This document shows, piece by piece, positions 1 through 7,112 of a DNA stretch of 41,673 bases; positions within the stretch are counted from its first letter, which is position 1; the number at the start of each line of letters is the position of its first letter. The DNA comes from Alphaproteobacteria bacterium (lineage in GTDB: Bacteria; Pseudomonadota; Alphaproteobacteria; Rhodobacterales; Rhodobacteraceae), in NCBI GenBank assembly GCA_030425185.1, contig JAUIAU010000028.1, positions 1 through 41,673 of the forward strand, read 5' to 3'. The position numbers and the translations under genes are program-made. Below the pieces are notes generated by a model, which worked only from the letters and a program-made list of their open reading frames with translations, was not told the origin of the DNA and ran no database searches.

Positions 1-1532
1 TCAACGGCGCCGGTAAATCGACGCTGCTGCGGATCATGGCCGGGATCGACAAGGACTTCTCCGGCGAGGCCTGGGCCGCCGAGGGCGCGCGCGTCGGCTA
101 CCTGCCGCAGGAGCCGAAGCTCGACGAGACCCTCTCGGTCCGCGAGAACGTGATGCTGGGCGTGGCGGGCAAGAAGGCGATCCTCGACCGCTACAACGAA
201 CTGGCGATGAACTACTCCGACGAGACCGCCGACGAGATGGCGAAGCTCCAGGACGAGATCGACGCCAGCAACCTGTGGGACCTCGACAGCCAGATCGACG
301 TCGCGATGGAGGCCCTGCGCTGCCCGCCCGACGACGCCCCGGTGGCCACGCTCTCGGGCGGCGAACGCCGCCGCGTCGCGCTCTGCAAGCTGCTGCTCGA
401 AGCGCCCGACATGCTGCTGCTCGACGAACCGACCAACCACCTTGACGCCGAGACCATCGCCTGGCTGCAAAAGCACCTGATCGAGTACAAGGGCACGATC
501 CTGATCGTCACCCATGACCGCTACTTCCTCGACGACATCACCGGCTGGATCCTCGAACTCGATCGCGGCCGCGGCATCCCCTACGAGGGCAACTACTCCG
601 CCTGGCTCGAACAGAAGGCCAAGCGGCTGGAGCAGGAAGCCCGCGAGGACAAGGCCAAGCAGAAGACGCTCACCCGCGAACTGGAATGGATCCGCGCCGG
701 GGCGAAGGCCCGGCAGGCCAAGCAGAAGGCCCGGATCAACGCCTACGAGGAACTCGCCAGCCAGTCCGAGCGCGAGCGCGTCGGCAAGGCCCAGATCGTC
801 ATCCCGAACGGCCCGCGCCTCGGCAACCGGGTGATCGAGGTCGAGAACCTGCAAAAGGCCTACGGCGACCGCCTGCTGATCGAGAACCTGACCTTCTCGC
901 TGCCGCCGGGCGGCATCGTCGGCGTGATCGGCCCGAACGGCGCCGGTAAATCGACGCTCTTCCGGATGCTGACGGGGCAGGAACAGCCCGACAGCGGCAA
1001 GGTCGAGTACGGCGACACCGTCAAGCTCAGCTACGTGGACCAGTCCCGCGACGCGCTCGATGCCGACAAGACGGTCTGGGAAGAGATCTCCGGCGGCGCC
1101 GAGATCATCGAACTGGGCGACGCGCAGATGAACAGCCGCGCCTACTGCGGCGCGTTCAACTTCAAGGGCGGCGACCAGCAGAAGAAGGTCGGCCTGCTCT
1201 CGGGCGGCGAACGCAACCGCGTCCACATGGCCAAGCTGCTGAAATCCGGCGGCAACGTGCTGCTGCTCGACGAACCGACCAACGATCTCGACGTGGAAAC
1301 GCTGCGCGCCCTCGAGGACGCGCTCGAGGATTTCGCGGGCTGTGCCGTCATCATCTCGCACGACCGCTTCTTCCTCGACCGCCTCTGCACCCACATCCTC
1401 GCCTTCGAGGGCGAAGCCCATGTCGAGTGGTTCGAGGGCAACTTCGAAGCCTACGAGGAAGACAAGGCCCGCCGCCTCGGCCCCGACGCGCTGGAGCCGA
1501 CGCGGGTCAAGTACAAGAAGTTTTCGAGGTGA
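1..1532 (+). CDS. ettA: Energy-dependent translational throttle protein EttA (ABC-F), 5' truncated by window edge
   Basis: Soluble ABC-F ATPase that binds the ribosomal E site and gates translation by ATP/ADP level; it has no membrane partner. The reading frame is already open at base 3, inside the first Walker A (NGAGKST), so roughly the first 40-50 residues lie outside the window. In order it shows ABC signature LSGGE (351-365), Walker [12 protein letters not shown] (from 414), the charged linker/arm (about 600-770), second Walker [10 protein letters not shown] (931-957), second LSGGE (about 1198) and Walker [12 protein letters not shown] (from 1261). The C-terminus ([11 protein letters not shown]) is typical of EttA rather than Uup or YheS. 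The stop codon lies inside a perfect palindrome. The DNA over both Walker A motifs is identical for 23 bases. Family assignment is firm. Confidence 0.95.
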   Translation, partial: NGAGKSTLLRIMAGIDKDFSGEAWAAEGARVGYLPQEPKLDETLSVRENVMLGVAGKKAILDRYNELAMNYSDETADEMAKLQDEIDASNLWDLDSQIDVAMEALRCPPDDAPVATLSGGERRRVALCKLLLEAPDMLLLDEPTNHLDAETIAWLQKHLIEYKGTILIVTHDRYFLDDITGWILELDRGRGIPYEGNYSAWLEQKAKRLEQEAREDKAKQKTLTRELEWIRAGAKARQAKQKARINAYEELASQSERERVGKAQIVIPNGPRLGNRVIEVENLQKAYGDRLLIENLTFSLPPGGIVGVIGPNGAGKSTLFRMLTGQEQPDSGKVEYGDTVKLSYVDQSRDALDADKTVWEEISGGAEIIELGDAQMNSRAYCGAFNFKGGDQQKKVGLLSGGERNRVHMAKLLKSGGNVLLLDEPTNDLDVETLRALEDALEDFAGCAVIISHDRFFLDRLCTHILAFEGEAHVEWFEGNFEAYEEDKARRLGPDALEPTRVKYKKFSR

Positions 1533-1554
1533 CAGTCGCCTGAGGCGACTGTCA
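1530..1554. terminator. Perfect 11-bp hairpin over the ettA stop codon
   Basis: An 11-bp stem (1530-1540 with 1544-1554) closes on a TGA loop and contains the ettA stop codon in its left arm. There is no U-tract after it, so it may be a factor-dependent or weak terminator, or a member of a dispersed hairpin repeat family. The hairpin itself is read directly; its function is inferred. Confidence 0.45.
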
Positions 1555-1566
1555 CAGTGCGCGAAA

Positions 1567-1589
1567 GCGGGTTTGCATCGCAAACCCGC
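1567..1589. repeat. Perfect 10-bp inverted repeat, REP-like
   Basis: Arms GCGGGTTTGC and GCAAACCCGC flank a 3-base loop. It sits between the ettA hairpin and the REPIN-like pair. No T-run follows. It may belong to a dispersed palindrome family or serve as a terminator between the convergent ettA and RAYT genes. Confidence 0.45.
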
Positions 1590-1619
1590 GTGCGGCACCC
1601 GGTCGAGGTCTGTCCCCCT

Positions 1620-1692
1620 GTAGGGTGCGTGCTTGCACGCACCATCTTCGGACGGCCGTGCATCATGGGGTGCGTGCCAGCACGCACCCTAC
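1620..1692. repeat. REPIN-like inverted pair of GTAG-headed REP palindromes
   Basis: Two near-identical hairpins face each other. The left reads GTAG (1620-1623), GGTGCGTGC, loop TT, GCACGCACC (to 1643). The right reads GGTGCGTGC (1669-1677), loop CA, GCACGCACC, CTAC (to 1692), so on the minus strand it also starts with GTAG. A GTAG/GTGG tetranucleotide at the foot of a short palindrome is the known mark of REP sequences recognised by RAYT proteins, and two REPs in inverted orientation form a REPIN. It ends 7 bases from the RAYT stop codon. The structure is seen; the RAYT link follows from known REP/RAYT biology. Confidence 0.75.
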
Positions 1693-1699
1693 AGTGCGT

Positions 1700-2179
1700 C
1701 TAACTCCATCGCCCATTTCGAATGTCCCGATGCACGGACGACCACGCCCAGTCCTCGGCGCGGTTGGTGAAACCGTGCTTGACCGGGTTCAAGTGGCAAT
1801 AGCGGATCGCCGCGGATAACTCCCGTTCGTCCCGCAAGTGCCGTTCCCAATATCTGCGCTGCCATATGGCGCGCTCGCAGCGGTCAATGTCGCTGTTTCG
1901 ACGTGATCCCATCGGCAGCCCGCGGGAGAAGCGTGTCTTGATCAGCCGCCAGCGCGTCGGATAATCTGTGTCCCCTTCCGGCAGCGACCAGACGCAGTGC
2001 AGGTGATCCGGCATCACCACCAACGCCTCGATCTTGAACGGACGATCTGTCCGCGTGGCCCGCACCGCCTCTCGCAGCCGATCCACCTCCCGCAACAGGA
2101 GGTCGCTGCCCCGGTCCCGCAGGGCCACGGTGAAGAAGATCGGGAGGCCGGGCAGTCTTGGTCTGCGATACTCGGGCAT
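1700..2179 (-). CDS. REP-associated tyrosine transposase (RAYT), IS200-like Y1 family
   Basis: A 159-residue single-domain protein of the Y1/HUH nuclease superfamily (Transposase_17). The HUH metal motif is seen as MPDHLH (about residues 56-61), and the C-terminal helix RYCHLNPVKHGF (about 126-137) with the following W-SS block is the usual RAYT ending. In IS200/IS605 relatives the nucleophilic tyrosine lies in that C-terminal helix; Y127 is the likely one here. RAYTs are domesticated, usually single-copy, and act on REP hairpins to spread or maintain REPINs. The start at PEYRRP fits the family start and avoids a long low-complexity extension. The REPIN-like pair lies directly 3' of it. No IS ends or target duplications are seen, so it is not called as an active insertion sequence. 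Confidence 0.88.
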   Translation of the reverse strand: MPEYRRPRLPGLPIFFTVALRDRGSDLLLREVDRLREAVRATRTDRPFKIEALVVMPDHLHCVWSLPEGDTDYPTRWRLIKTRFSRGLPMGSRRNSDIDRCERAIWQRRYWERHLRDERELSAAIRYCHLNPVKHGFTNRAEDWAWSSVHRDIRNGRWS

Positions 2180-2280
2180 CCCTGCACCTTGGGTGCTCTG
2201 GGTTAACACCCCCTTGCCCCCCGCCGCTCCGCACCCCACATGATTGCCGACGTCAATCACCTGCTCCCGGAGCCGCCCCG

Positions 2281-2727
2281 ATGACCGCCTCGCACCACCT
2301 GACCTGCCTCGCCTGTGCCGCCACCAACCGGGTGCCGGCCGACCGCCTCGGCGACGGGCCGAAATGTGCCGCCTGCGGGGCCGCGCTGCTCGACCCGGTG
2401 CCGCGCGATGTTGATCCCGACACCCTGCGCAAGGCCGAGCGGACCGATACCCTGCCGCTGGTCGTCGATTTCTGGGCGCCGTGGTGCGGCCCCTGCCGGG
2501 TGATGGGTCCCGAGTTCGCCAAGGCGGCGCAGGCCCTGCACGGGCAGGCCCGTTTCGCCAAGATCGACACCCAGACCCACGGCGCGGTCTCGCAGCGCTA
2601 CGGCATCCGGGGCATCCCGCTCCTGATCCGCTTCCGCAACGGGCAGGAGGAAGCCCGCCTGACCGGCGCGCGCCCCGCCGCCGAGATCGCCCGCTTCGCC
2701 AGCGAGCCCGCGCGGACGCAGGCCTGA
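2281..2727 (+). CDS. trxC: Thioredoxin 2 (TrxC) with N-terminal zinc finger
   Basis: Cytoplasmic disulfide reductase of 148 residues. The N-terminus carries a CxxC pair at C9/C12 and a second at C29/C32, the zinc ribbon that separates TrxC from TrxA. The redox site is WCGPC at 68-72, followed by the IRGIPLL segment with the conserved cis-proline. TrxC proteins are often induced by oxidative stress and reduced by thioredoxin reductase; no OxyR-type site is evident here. The start is the ATG just before the zinc finger, with GGAGC upstream as a possible ribosome site. It stands alone between two minus-strand genes. Confidence 0.93.
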   Translation: MTASHHLTCLACAATNRVPADRLGDGPKCAACGAALLDPVPRDVDPDTLRKAERTDTLPLVVDFWAPWCGPCRVMGPEFAKAAQALHGQARFAKIDTQTHGAVSQRYGIRGIPLLIRFRNGQEEARLTGARPAAEIARFASEPARTQA

Positions 2728-2733
2728 CCCCTC

Positions 2734-3219
2734 TCAGGCGGCGGGCCGATCCGGCGCGGGCGGCGGGTCGTCGGGGGCGCGGTCCCACCAGCCCTCGATC
2801 CCCGCTTTCGCCGCCATCGCGCGCATCTTGTCTTCCACCCCCAGTTCGCGGAACCGCTCCCAGATCGCCTTCTCGGTCTCGATGAACCCCGCGGCCTTCA
2901 TCGCCAGCCAGCTGCGCAGCAGCGCGTTGATCCGGGCCTGGTAGCCGAGGCCCATCGCGCGGAACGCCCGCACCACCGAGCGGTCGAGGTAGAGCGTGAC
3001 CTTCTCCTTCTTCTCGAAGGTCTCGTGGTCGAAGCACAGCCGGTGCCAGGCATCCGGCACCTGCGTCCGGATGTAGGTGTCGAGGTGCTCCTGCCGGTCC
3101 AGCCACCAGACGACGCGCTGCAACTCGTCGAGTGCGTCGCGCTGGGTCTTGGTCGGCCGCTTCGGCCGGTCCGGCCGCTTTGGCTGCTCCGCCTGCTTTG
3201 CCTCGTTCGTGTCGGTCAT
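2734..3219 (-). CDS. BrnA-like antitoxin family protein without a partner toxin
   Basis: A 161-residue protein whose middle (about 73-108: KVTLYLDRSVVRAFRAMG, then GYQARINALLRSWL) matches the BrnA antitoxin fold, a ribbon-helix-helix-like DNA-binding element that normally represses a brnTA operon. The N-terminus is a basic proline-rich tail with repeated KRP/RP units (13-24) and a helical segment (25-60). It is longer than a classical BrnA, which is near 100 residues. No BrnT-like ribonuclease gene lies next to it: one side is trxC and the other is KAS III. It may be a solitary regulator built on an antitoxin fold; the actual role is unknown. Start chosen at the ATG preceded by GGGAG. Confidence 0.7.
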   Translation of the reverse strand: MTDTNEAKQAEQPKRPDRPKRPTKTQRDALDELQRVVWWLDRQEHLDTYIRTQVPDAWHRLCFDHETFEKKEKVTLYLDRSVVRAFRAMGLGYQARINALLRSWLAMKAAGFIETEKAIWERFRELGVEDKMRAMAAKAGIEGWWDRAPDDPPPAPDRPAA

Positions 3220-3303
3220 CCTGCCCGCTCCCTCGCCGTGATCCCGCGCCGGACAGCCTCGCCCGGCGGGGTTAACAAGGTCTGAGGGCACCGTACGCCC
3301 GCA

Positions 3304-3360
3304 CCGACGTGATACCGACGTCGAACCGACGCGGAACCGACCCCGCACCGACGGGTCGGA
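3304..3360. repeat. 11-bp tandem direct repeat, about five units
   Basis: Successive units beginning CCGAC start at 3304, 3315, 3326, 3337 and 3348, an exact 11-base period (ccgacgtgata, ccgacgtcgaa, ccgacgcggaa, ccgaccccgca, ccgacgggtcg). It lies in the 206-base gap between the divergent BrnA-like and KAS III genes. A period close to one helical turn puts every unit on the same DNA face, as in arrays of operator sites. The periodicity is seen; a regulatory role is inference. Confidence 0.7.
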
Positions 3361-3425
3361 CGCGCCGTCCGTCTTGACCGTCGCAGTCCCCCGTGCCCAT
3401 GTCGGGGCCAGTCAGGGAGGCCGCG

Positions 3426-4553
3426 ATGTATCAGCCCGTCATCTCCGGAACCGGGGTTTTCACCCCGTCCCAGGTCATCACCAACGACGAGCTGGTGGCC
3501 GCCTTCAACGCCTATGCCGAGCTCTGGAACGCCGAGAATGCCGACGCCATCGCCCGCGGCGAGGTCGCGCCCAAGGCCCCCTCCAGCACCGAGTTCATCG
3601 TTCAGGCCAGCGGCATTGAACAGCGCTATGTGCTTGACAAGTCAGGGGTTCTCGACCCGGCCCGGATGTTCCCCGCGCTGCCCGAGCGGCCCGACGACGC
3701 GCCCGGCGTGATGGCCGAGATGGCGCTCGACGCCGCCGGCAAGGCCCTCGCGCAGGCCGGGGTGGCCGGGACCGAGGTCGACCTGATCCTCGTCGCCGCC
3801 TCGAACCACGAGCGCGCCTATCCTGCCATCGCCATCGAGGTGCAGCAGCTCCTCGGCGCGGGCGGCTTCGCCTTCGACATGAACGTCGCCTGCTCCAGCG
3901 CCACCTTCGGCATCCAGGCCGCCGCCGACATGGTGCGCGCCGGAAGCGCCCACAAAGCCTTGATTCTGAACCCGGAAATCTGCTCGGCTCATCTCGAGTG
4001 GCGGGACCGCGACTGCCATTTCATCTTCGGCGACGTCGCCACCGCGACCCTGATCGAGCGCAAGGAAGACGCCAAAGGCGCCCACTGGGACATCGTCTCG
4101 ACCCGCTGCGCGACGCAGTTCTCGAACAACATCCGCAACAACAACGGCTTCCTCCGCCGCACCCGCCCCTACGGGATGGAGGACCGCCGCGACATGCAGT
4201 TCATGCAGAACGGCCGCAAGGTCTTCAAGGAAGTGCTGCCGCTGGTCAGCCAGCACATCGCCGACCATATGGCGGCCGAGGGCGTCGGCCCCGAAGACCT
4301 GACCCGGCTCTGGCTGCACCAGGCGAACAAGGCGATGAACGATTTCATCGGACGCAAGGTGATGGGCCGCGTCCCCGCCCCGGAAGAGCAGCCGAACATC
4401 CTCCAGGACTACGCCAACACCTCTTCGGCCGGCTCGATCATCGCGTTCTCGCAGCATTCCGAGGACATGACCGAGGGCCAGAAAGGGCTGATCTGTTCCT
4501 TCGGAGCGGGGTATTCGGTCGGTTCCGTCCTGCTGACGCGGCGGGCCGCCTGA
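3426..4553 (+). CDS. Beta-ketoacyl-ACP synthase III, long variant
   Basis: Thiolase-fold condensing enzyme of 375 residues joining an acyl-CoA starter to malonyl-ACP. The catalytic triad is visible: Cys156 in NVACSSATFG, His298 in WLHQANKAM and Asn331 in ANTSSAG, and the C-terminal FGAGYSVGSVLL strand is typical. It is some 50 residues longer than housekeeping FabH (about 320), with an insert around 30-60 and 80-95, and resembles the long KAS III group thought to use longer acyl-CoA starters. The start ATG follows GGGAGG at 3415-3420 with 5-base spacing, so upstream in-frame starts are less likely. There are no plsX/fabH neighbours, so a side role in fatty-acid initiation is inferred. Confidence 0.85.
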   Translation: MYQPVISGTGVFTPSQVITNDELVAAFNAYAELWNAENADAIARGEVAPKAPSSTEFIVQASGIEQRYVLDKSGVLDPARMFPALPERPDDAPGVMAEMALDAAGKALAQAGVAGTEVDLILVAASNHERAYPAIAIEVQQLLGAGGFAFDMNVACSSATFGIQAAADMVRAGSAHKALILNPEICSAHLEWRDRDCHFIFGDVATATLIERKEDAKGAHWDIVSTRCATQFSNNIRNNNGFLRRTRPYGMEDRRDMQFMQNGRKVFKEVLPLVSQHIADHMAAEGVGPEDLTRLWLHQANKAMNDFIGRKVMGRVPAPEEQPNILQDYANTSSAGSIIAFSQHSEDMTEGQKGLICSFGAGYSVGSVLLTRRAA

Positions 4554-4718
4554 GCGAAATCCCTTGCTTTTTGCGGTAAACGACCACATATCCGCCGGGC
4601 GACGTTACCTCTGCTCGATCTCTGTCTCCGTAAACGGCTTCAGTTTCTTCGACCCCAGACTGACCACGCCGGGCTGCCGCAAGACGCGGGCAGCGCAACA
4701 CAGTTAGGAGACACGGAA
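4554..4718 (+). promoter_or_regulatory. Leader region of cspA
   Basis: A 165-base gap before cspA. It contains a bulged hairpin (GCTGCCGC at 4673-4680 with GCGGGCAGC at 4686-4694) followed by AGGAG (4706-4710) eight bases before the ATG. Cold-shock mRNAs commonly have long structured leaders acting as thermosensors; whether this one does is inference. No clear promoter hexamers were recognised. Confidence 0.4.
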
Positions 4719-4922
4719 ATGGCTACTGGCACCGTGAAATGGTTCAACAGCACCAAAGGCTACGGCTTCATCCAGCCGGACGGCGGCAAGAAGGACGTGT
4801 TCGTCCACATCTCCGCCGTCGAGCGCTCGGGCCTCACCGGCCTGAACGACGGCCAGAAGGTGAACTTCGACATCGAGTCCGGCCGTGACGGCCGCGAGTC
4901 GGCGGTGAACCTGTCGGTCTGA
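4719..4922 (+). CDS. cspA: Cold-shock protein, CspA family
   Basis: Single-domain OB-fold RNA chaperone of 67 residues, the standard size. RNP1 (KGYGFIQP, 13-20) and RNP2 (VFVHI, 27-31) are both intact, with the KWFN N-terminal strand. It binds single-stranded RNA/DNA and melts mRNA structure. It is monocistronic, with a ribosome site at AGGAG and a strong intrinsic terminator 28 bases after the stop. Several paralogues are usual in this group, so the symbol denotes family rather than orthology. Confidence 0.95.
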   Translation: MATGTVKWFNSTKGYGFIQPDGGKKDVFVHISAVERSGLTGLNDGQKVNFDIESGRDGRESAVNLSV

Positions 4923-4949
4923 GCCTCGCTCACCCGGATCGAACGGAGG

Positions 4950-4981
4950 CGGCGCGGGTCACCCGCGCCGTCTTTTCTTTT
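4950..4981 (+). terminator. Intrinsic terminator of cspA
   Basis: A 9-bp GC-only stem (4950-4958 with 4962-4970, loop TCA) is followed by TCTTTTCTTTT. This is the clearest rho-independent terminator in the window. Confidence 0.92.
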
Positions 4982-4991
4982 GTCGCTCGCC

Positions 4992-5246
4992 CTACCAGAC
5001 GACCCGGATCAGCAGAAGGTTCGGGACGAGGAAGGCGAAGGCGATGCAGAACTGCTGGGCGAGGGTGACGATCTTATTCATCCGGCCCTTCTCGGCGCTC
5101 TCGCCGAAGCCCATCATCCCGGCCATCAGCCCGTAGCCCGCAGCGGCGCGACGACGCTCTTCCGCCGCGATCGAGGCGAGGGCGGCGGCGGTCTTCGGGT
5201 TCACGTCGCCCTCCGCGGCGGTGAAACGGTGGTCCATGTCTTGCAT
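4992..5246 (-). CDS. Small hypothetical membrane protein
   Basis: An 84-residue protein I do not recognise. The N-terminal half is charged and helical (with EERRRAA at about 29-35), a glycine/methionine-rich stretch follows (GLMAGMMGFGES), and residues about 60-83 form one hydrophobic span (QFCIAFAFLVPNLLLIRVVW), giving a tail-anchored or single-pass topology. The start is chosen because GGAGG stands seven bases before this ATG; a longer upstream ATG in the same frame lacks such a site. It is convergent with cspA, whose terminator T-run ends 10 bases away. Confidence 0.65.
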   Translation of the reverse strand: MQDMDHRFTAAEGDVNPKTAAALASIAAEERRRAAAGYGLMAGMMGFGESAEKGRMNKIVTLAQQFCIAFAFLVPNLLLIRVVW

Positions 5247-5381
5247 CGTCAATCCTCCTGCGGCACCTCGGCCAGTCTTCCCCATAAAAGATAGGTCTGC
5301 GGCCCCGCCGGACCATGCAGCCCCTGTCCCGCCGCGTCAAAAAAACGCAGAAGTGAGGGGACCACGGACGACGGACGGATC

Positions 5382-6524
5382 ATGGACGCAGACACCGAGC
5401 TTCTGGTGATCGGGGCAGGGCCGGCCGGCAGCGCCCCAGCCCGCCGCGCGCGGGCGCTCGGGCTGTCGGTGGTGCTGCTGGACCGGGCCGAGCTGCCCCG
5501 CGACAAGCTGTGCGGGGGCCTCGTCACCGGGCGATCCGCCCGCGCGCTGGACCAGGTCTTCGGCATTGGCATCACCCCCGACCTGTTCCTGACCAGCCGC
5601 CACATGCGGTTCCGGGCCGGGGCGCGGATGCTGGCCGACAAGCCCGCCGCGCCGCCGATGCACCTGACCCTGCGCCGCCCCTTCGATGCCCGCCTGCACG
5701 GGCTGGCGGTGGCGGCCGGGGCGGTGGCGGAGACCGGGGCGCTCGACCGGATCGAGGGACACTGTGCCGTCCTGAAGGATGGCCGGCGGATCGGCTTCGA
5801 GGTGCTGATCGGCGCGGACGGCGCGAATTCCGCGGTGGCGCGCGCCCTGTTTGGCCGGGCCTACGATCCCGCCACCATCGGCTTCGGGCTGGAGATCGAG
5901 GCGCCGCGCCCGCCCGGGGACGACGACACGGTCGAGGTCGATTTCGAGGCCGCGCGCTGGGGATACGGCTGGTCCTTCCCGAAACAGGGCAGCCGCACGG
6001 TCGGCGTCGGCGGCGTGAAGGCAAGGACCGGCGATCTGAAGGACGCGATGGCGGCCTATCGGGAGCTGGCCGCGCCGCAGGCCGGGGCAGCACGGGTCAA
6101 GGGGGCCTTCCTGCCCTTCGGCGACTTCCGGGCCGTGCCGGGGCAGGGGCGCATCCTGCTCGCGGGGGATGCGGCGGGGCTGGTGGACCCGATCACCGGG
6201 GAAGGAATCGCGCTGGCGCTCGAAAGCGGCGCGCTCGCCGCCGAGGCTGCGGCCGACGCCCTGCGCATCGGCACGCCCGACCGCGCACTGGCCCGGTATC
6301 GCAAGGCGCTGCGCCCGATCCATGCCGAGTTGCGGCAGGCGCGCCTGTGGCGCTGGCTGCTGTTTCCGCAGACGATGCGCCCGGTGTTCCTGAAGGGCTT
6401 TGCGACCTCGTCGATGCCGGATCGCTATCTCCGGTTGCTGGCGGGCGAGATCCGCTACGGCGACCTGCGCTCCGACCTGATCCGCAAGACGCCGCGCGCG
6501 CTCTGGCGGGCGCTCCGGACCTGA
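5382..6524 (+). CDS. Geranylgeranyl reductase family FAD-dependent oxidoreductase
   Basis: A 380-residue flavoprotein of the p-hydroxybenzoate hydroxylase fold. It shows the Rossmann dinucleotide motif GAGPAG (11-16), the family motif PRDKLCGG (39-46), and the second FAD-binding GD box (LLAGDAAGLVDPITGEGI, about 257-275). Family members saturate isoprenoid chains or reduce related polyprenyl substrates. In phototrophic Rhodobacterales BchP is a relative, but this gene is not beside bacteriochlorophyll genes and its sequence is not clearly BchP, so the substrate is unknown. It is followed 15 bases later by the gamma-glutamylcyclotransferase-like gene, possibly cotranscribed. Confidence 0.83.
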   Translation: MDADTELLVIGAGPAGSAPARRARALGLSVVLLDRAELPRDKLCGGLVTGRSARALDQVFGIGITPDLFLTSRHMRFRAGARMLADKPAAPPMHLTLRRPFDARLHGLAVAAGAVAETGALDRIEGHCAVLKDGRRIGFEVLIGADGANSAVARALFGRAYDPATIGFGLEIEAPRPPGDDDTVEVDFEAARWGYGWSFPKQGSRTVGVGGVKARTGDLKDAMAAYRELAAPQAGAARVKGAFLPFGDFRAVPGQGRILLAGDAAGLVDPITGEGIALALESGALAAEAAADALRIGTPDRALARYRKALRPIHAELRQARLWRWLLFPQTMRPVFLKGFATSSMPDRYLRLLAGEIRYGDLRSDLIRKTPRALWRALRT

Positions 6525-6539
6525 TCTATCCCTGCGGGC

Positions 6540-7112
6540 ATGAGCGGACATCCCTTCTTCTTCGGCTACGGCAGCCTTGTGAACACGGCCACCCATGCCT
6601 ATCCCGAGGCGCAACCGGCGACGGTGAGCGGCTGGCGGCGGGTCTGGGTGCCGACCACCCGGCGCAAGGTTGCCTACCTGTCGGTCGAACGGGCCGTGGG
6701 GACCGAGATCGACGGCCTGATCGCGGCGGTGCCCGGCGGCGACTGGGTTGCCCTCGACCAGCGCGAGGCGGCGTATGACCGGGTCCGCCTCGGACCGAAC
6801 GAGATCCGGCATGGCCTGCCGAGCGACCCCGAGATCTCGCTCTACCAGGTCGCGGCCGAGACCGCGCCGCGCACCCGGGACCACCCGATCCTGCTCAGCT
6901 ATCTCGACGTCGTGGTGCAGGGCTTCGCCCGCGTTTTCGGGCGGCCCGGTGTCAGCCGTTTCTTCGAGACGACCGCCGGATGGGATATCCCGATCCTCGA
7001 CGACCGGGCGAACCCGCGCTATCCGCGGGCCCAGCCCCTCGACCCGGCCGAGCGGGCGATCGTGGACTGGGAACTGGCGCGCCTACCGGCGGTGGTGCAG
7101 GAGCTGGAATAG
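6540..7112 (+). CDS. Gamma-glutamylcyclotransferase-like protein
   Basis: A 190-residue protein starting FFFGYGSLVN, the GGCT/AIG2 family signature in which YGSL forms the substrate-binding loop. These enzymes release 5-oxoproline from gamma-glutamyl peptides. The catalytic glutamate is likely in the QREAAYDRV segment (about residue 77). It is longer than the minimal AIG2 domain, with a C-terminal region (about 110-190) that I do not assign. The gene lies 15 bases after the flavoprotein gene and overlaps the end of the convergent MATE gene by 30 bases. Confidence 0.75.
   Translation: MSGHPFFFGYGSLVNTATHAYPEAQPATVSGWRRVWVPTTRRKVAYLSVERAVGTEIDGLIAAVPGGDWVALDQREAAYDRVRLGPNEIRHGLPSDPEISLYQVAAETAPRTRDHPILLSYLDVVVQGFARVFGRPGVSRFFETTAGWDIPILDDRANPRYPRAQPLDPAERAIVDWELARLPAVVQELE

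Noticed and set aside
1700-2179. Active IS200 insertion sequence
   Set aside because: The protein is RAYT-like and no IS ends beyond the REP hairpins are seen; treated as a domesticated gene.
2198-3277. GTTAAC sites at about 2200 and 3271 as CtrA sites
   Set aside because: Only five or six bases match; too short to support in the absence of a paired half-site.
5337-6884. Long minus-strand open frame over the GGR-like gene
   Set aside because: Arg/Pro/Gly-rich translation without family motifs; the plus-strand gene has FAD motifs and explains the region.
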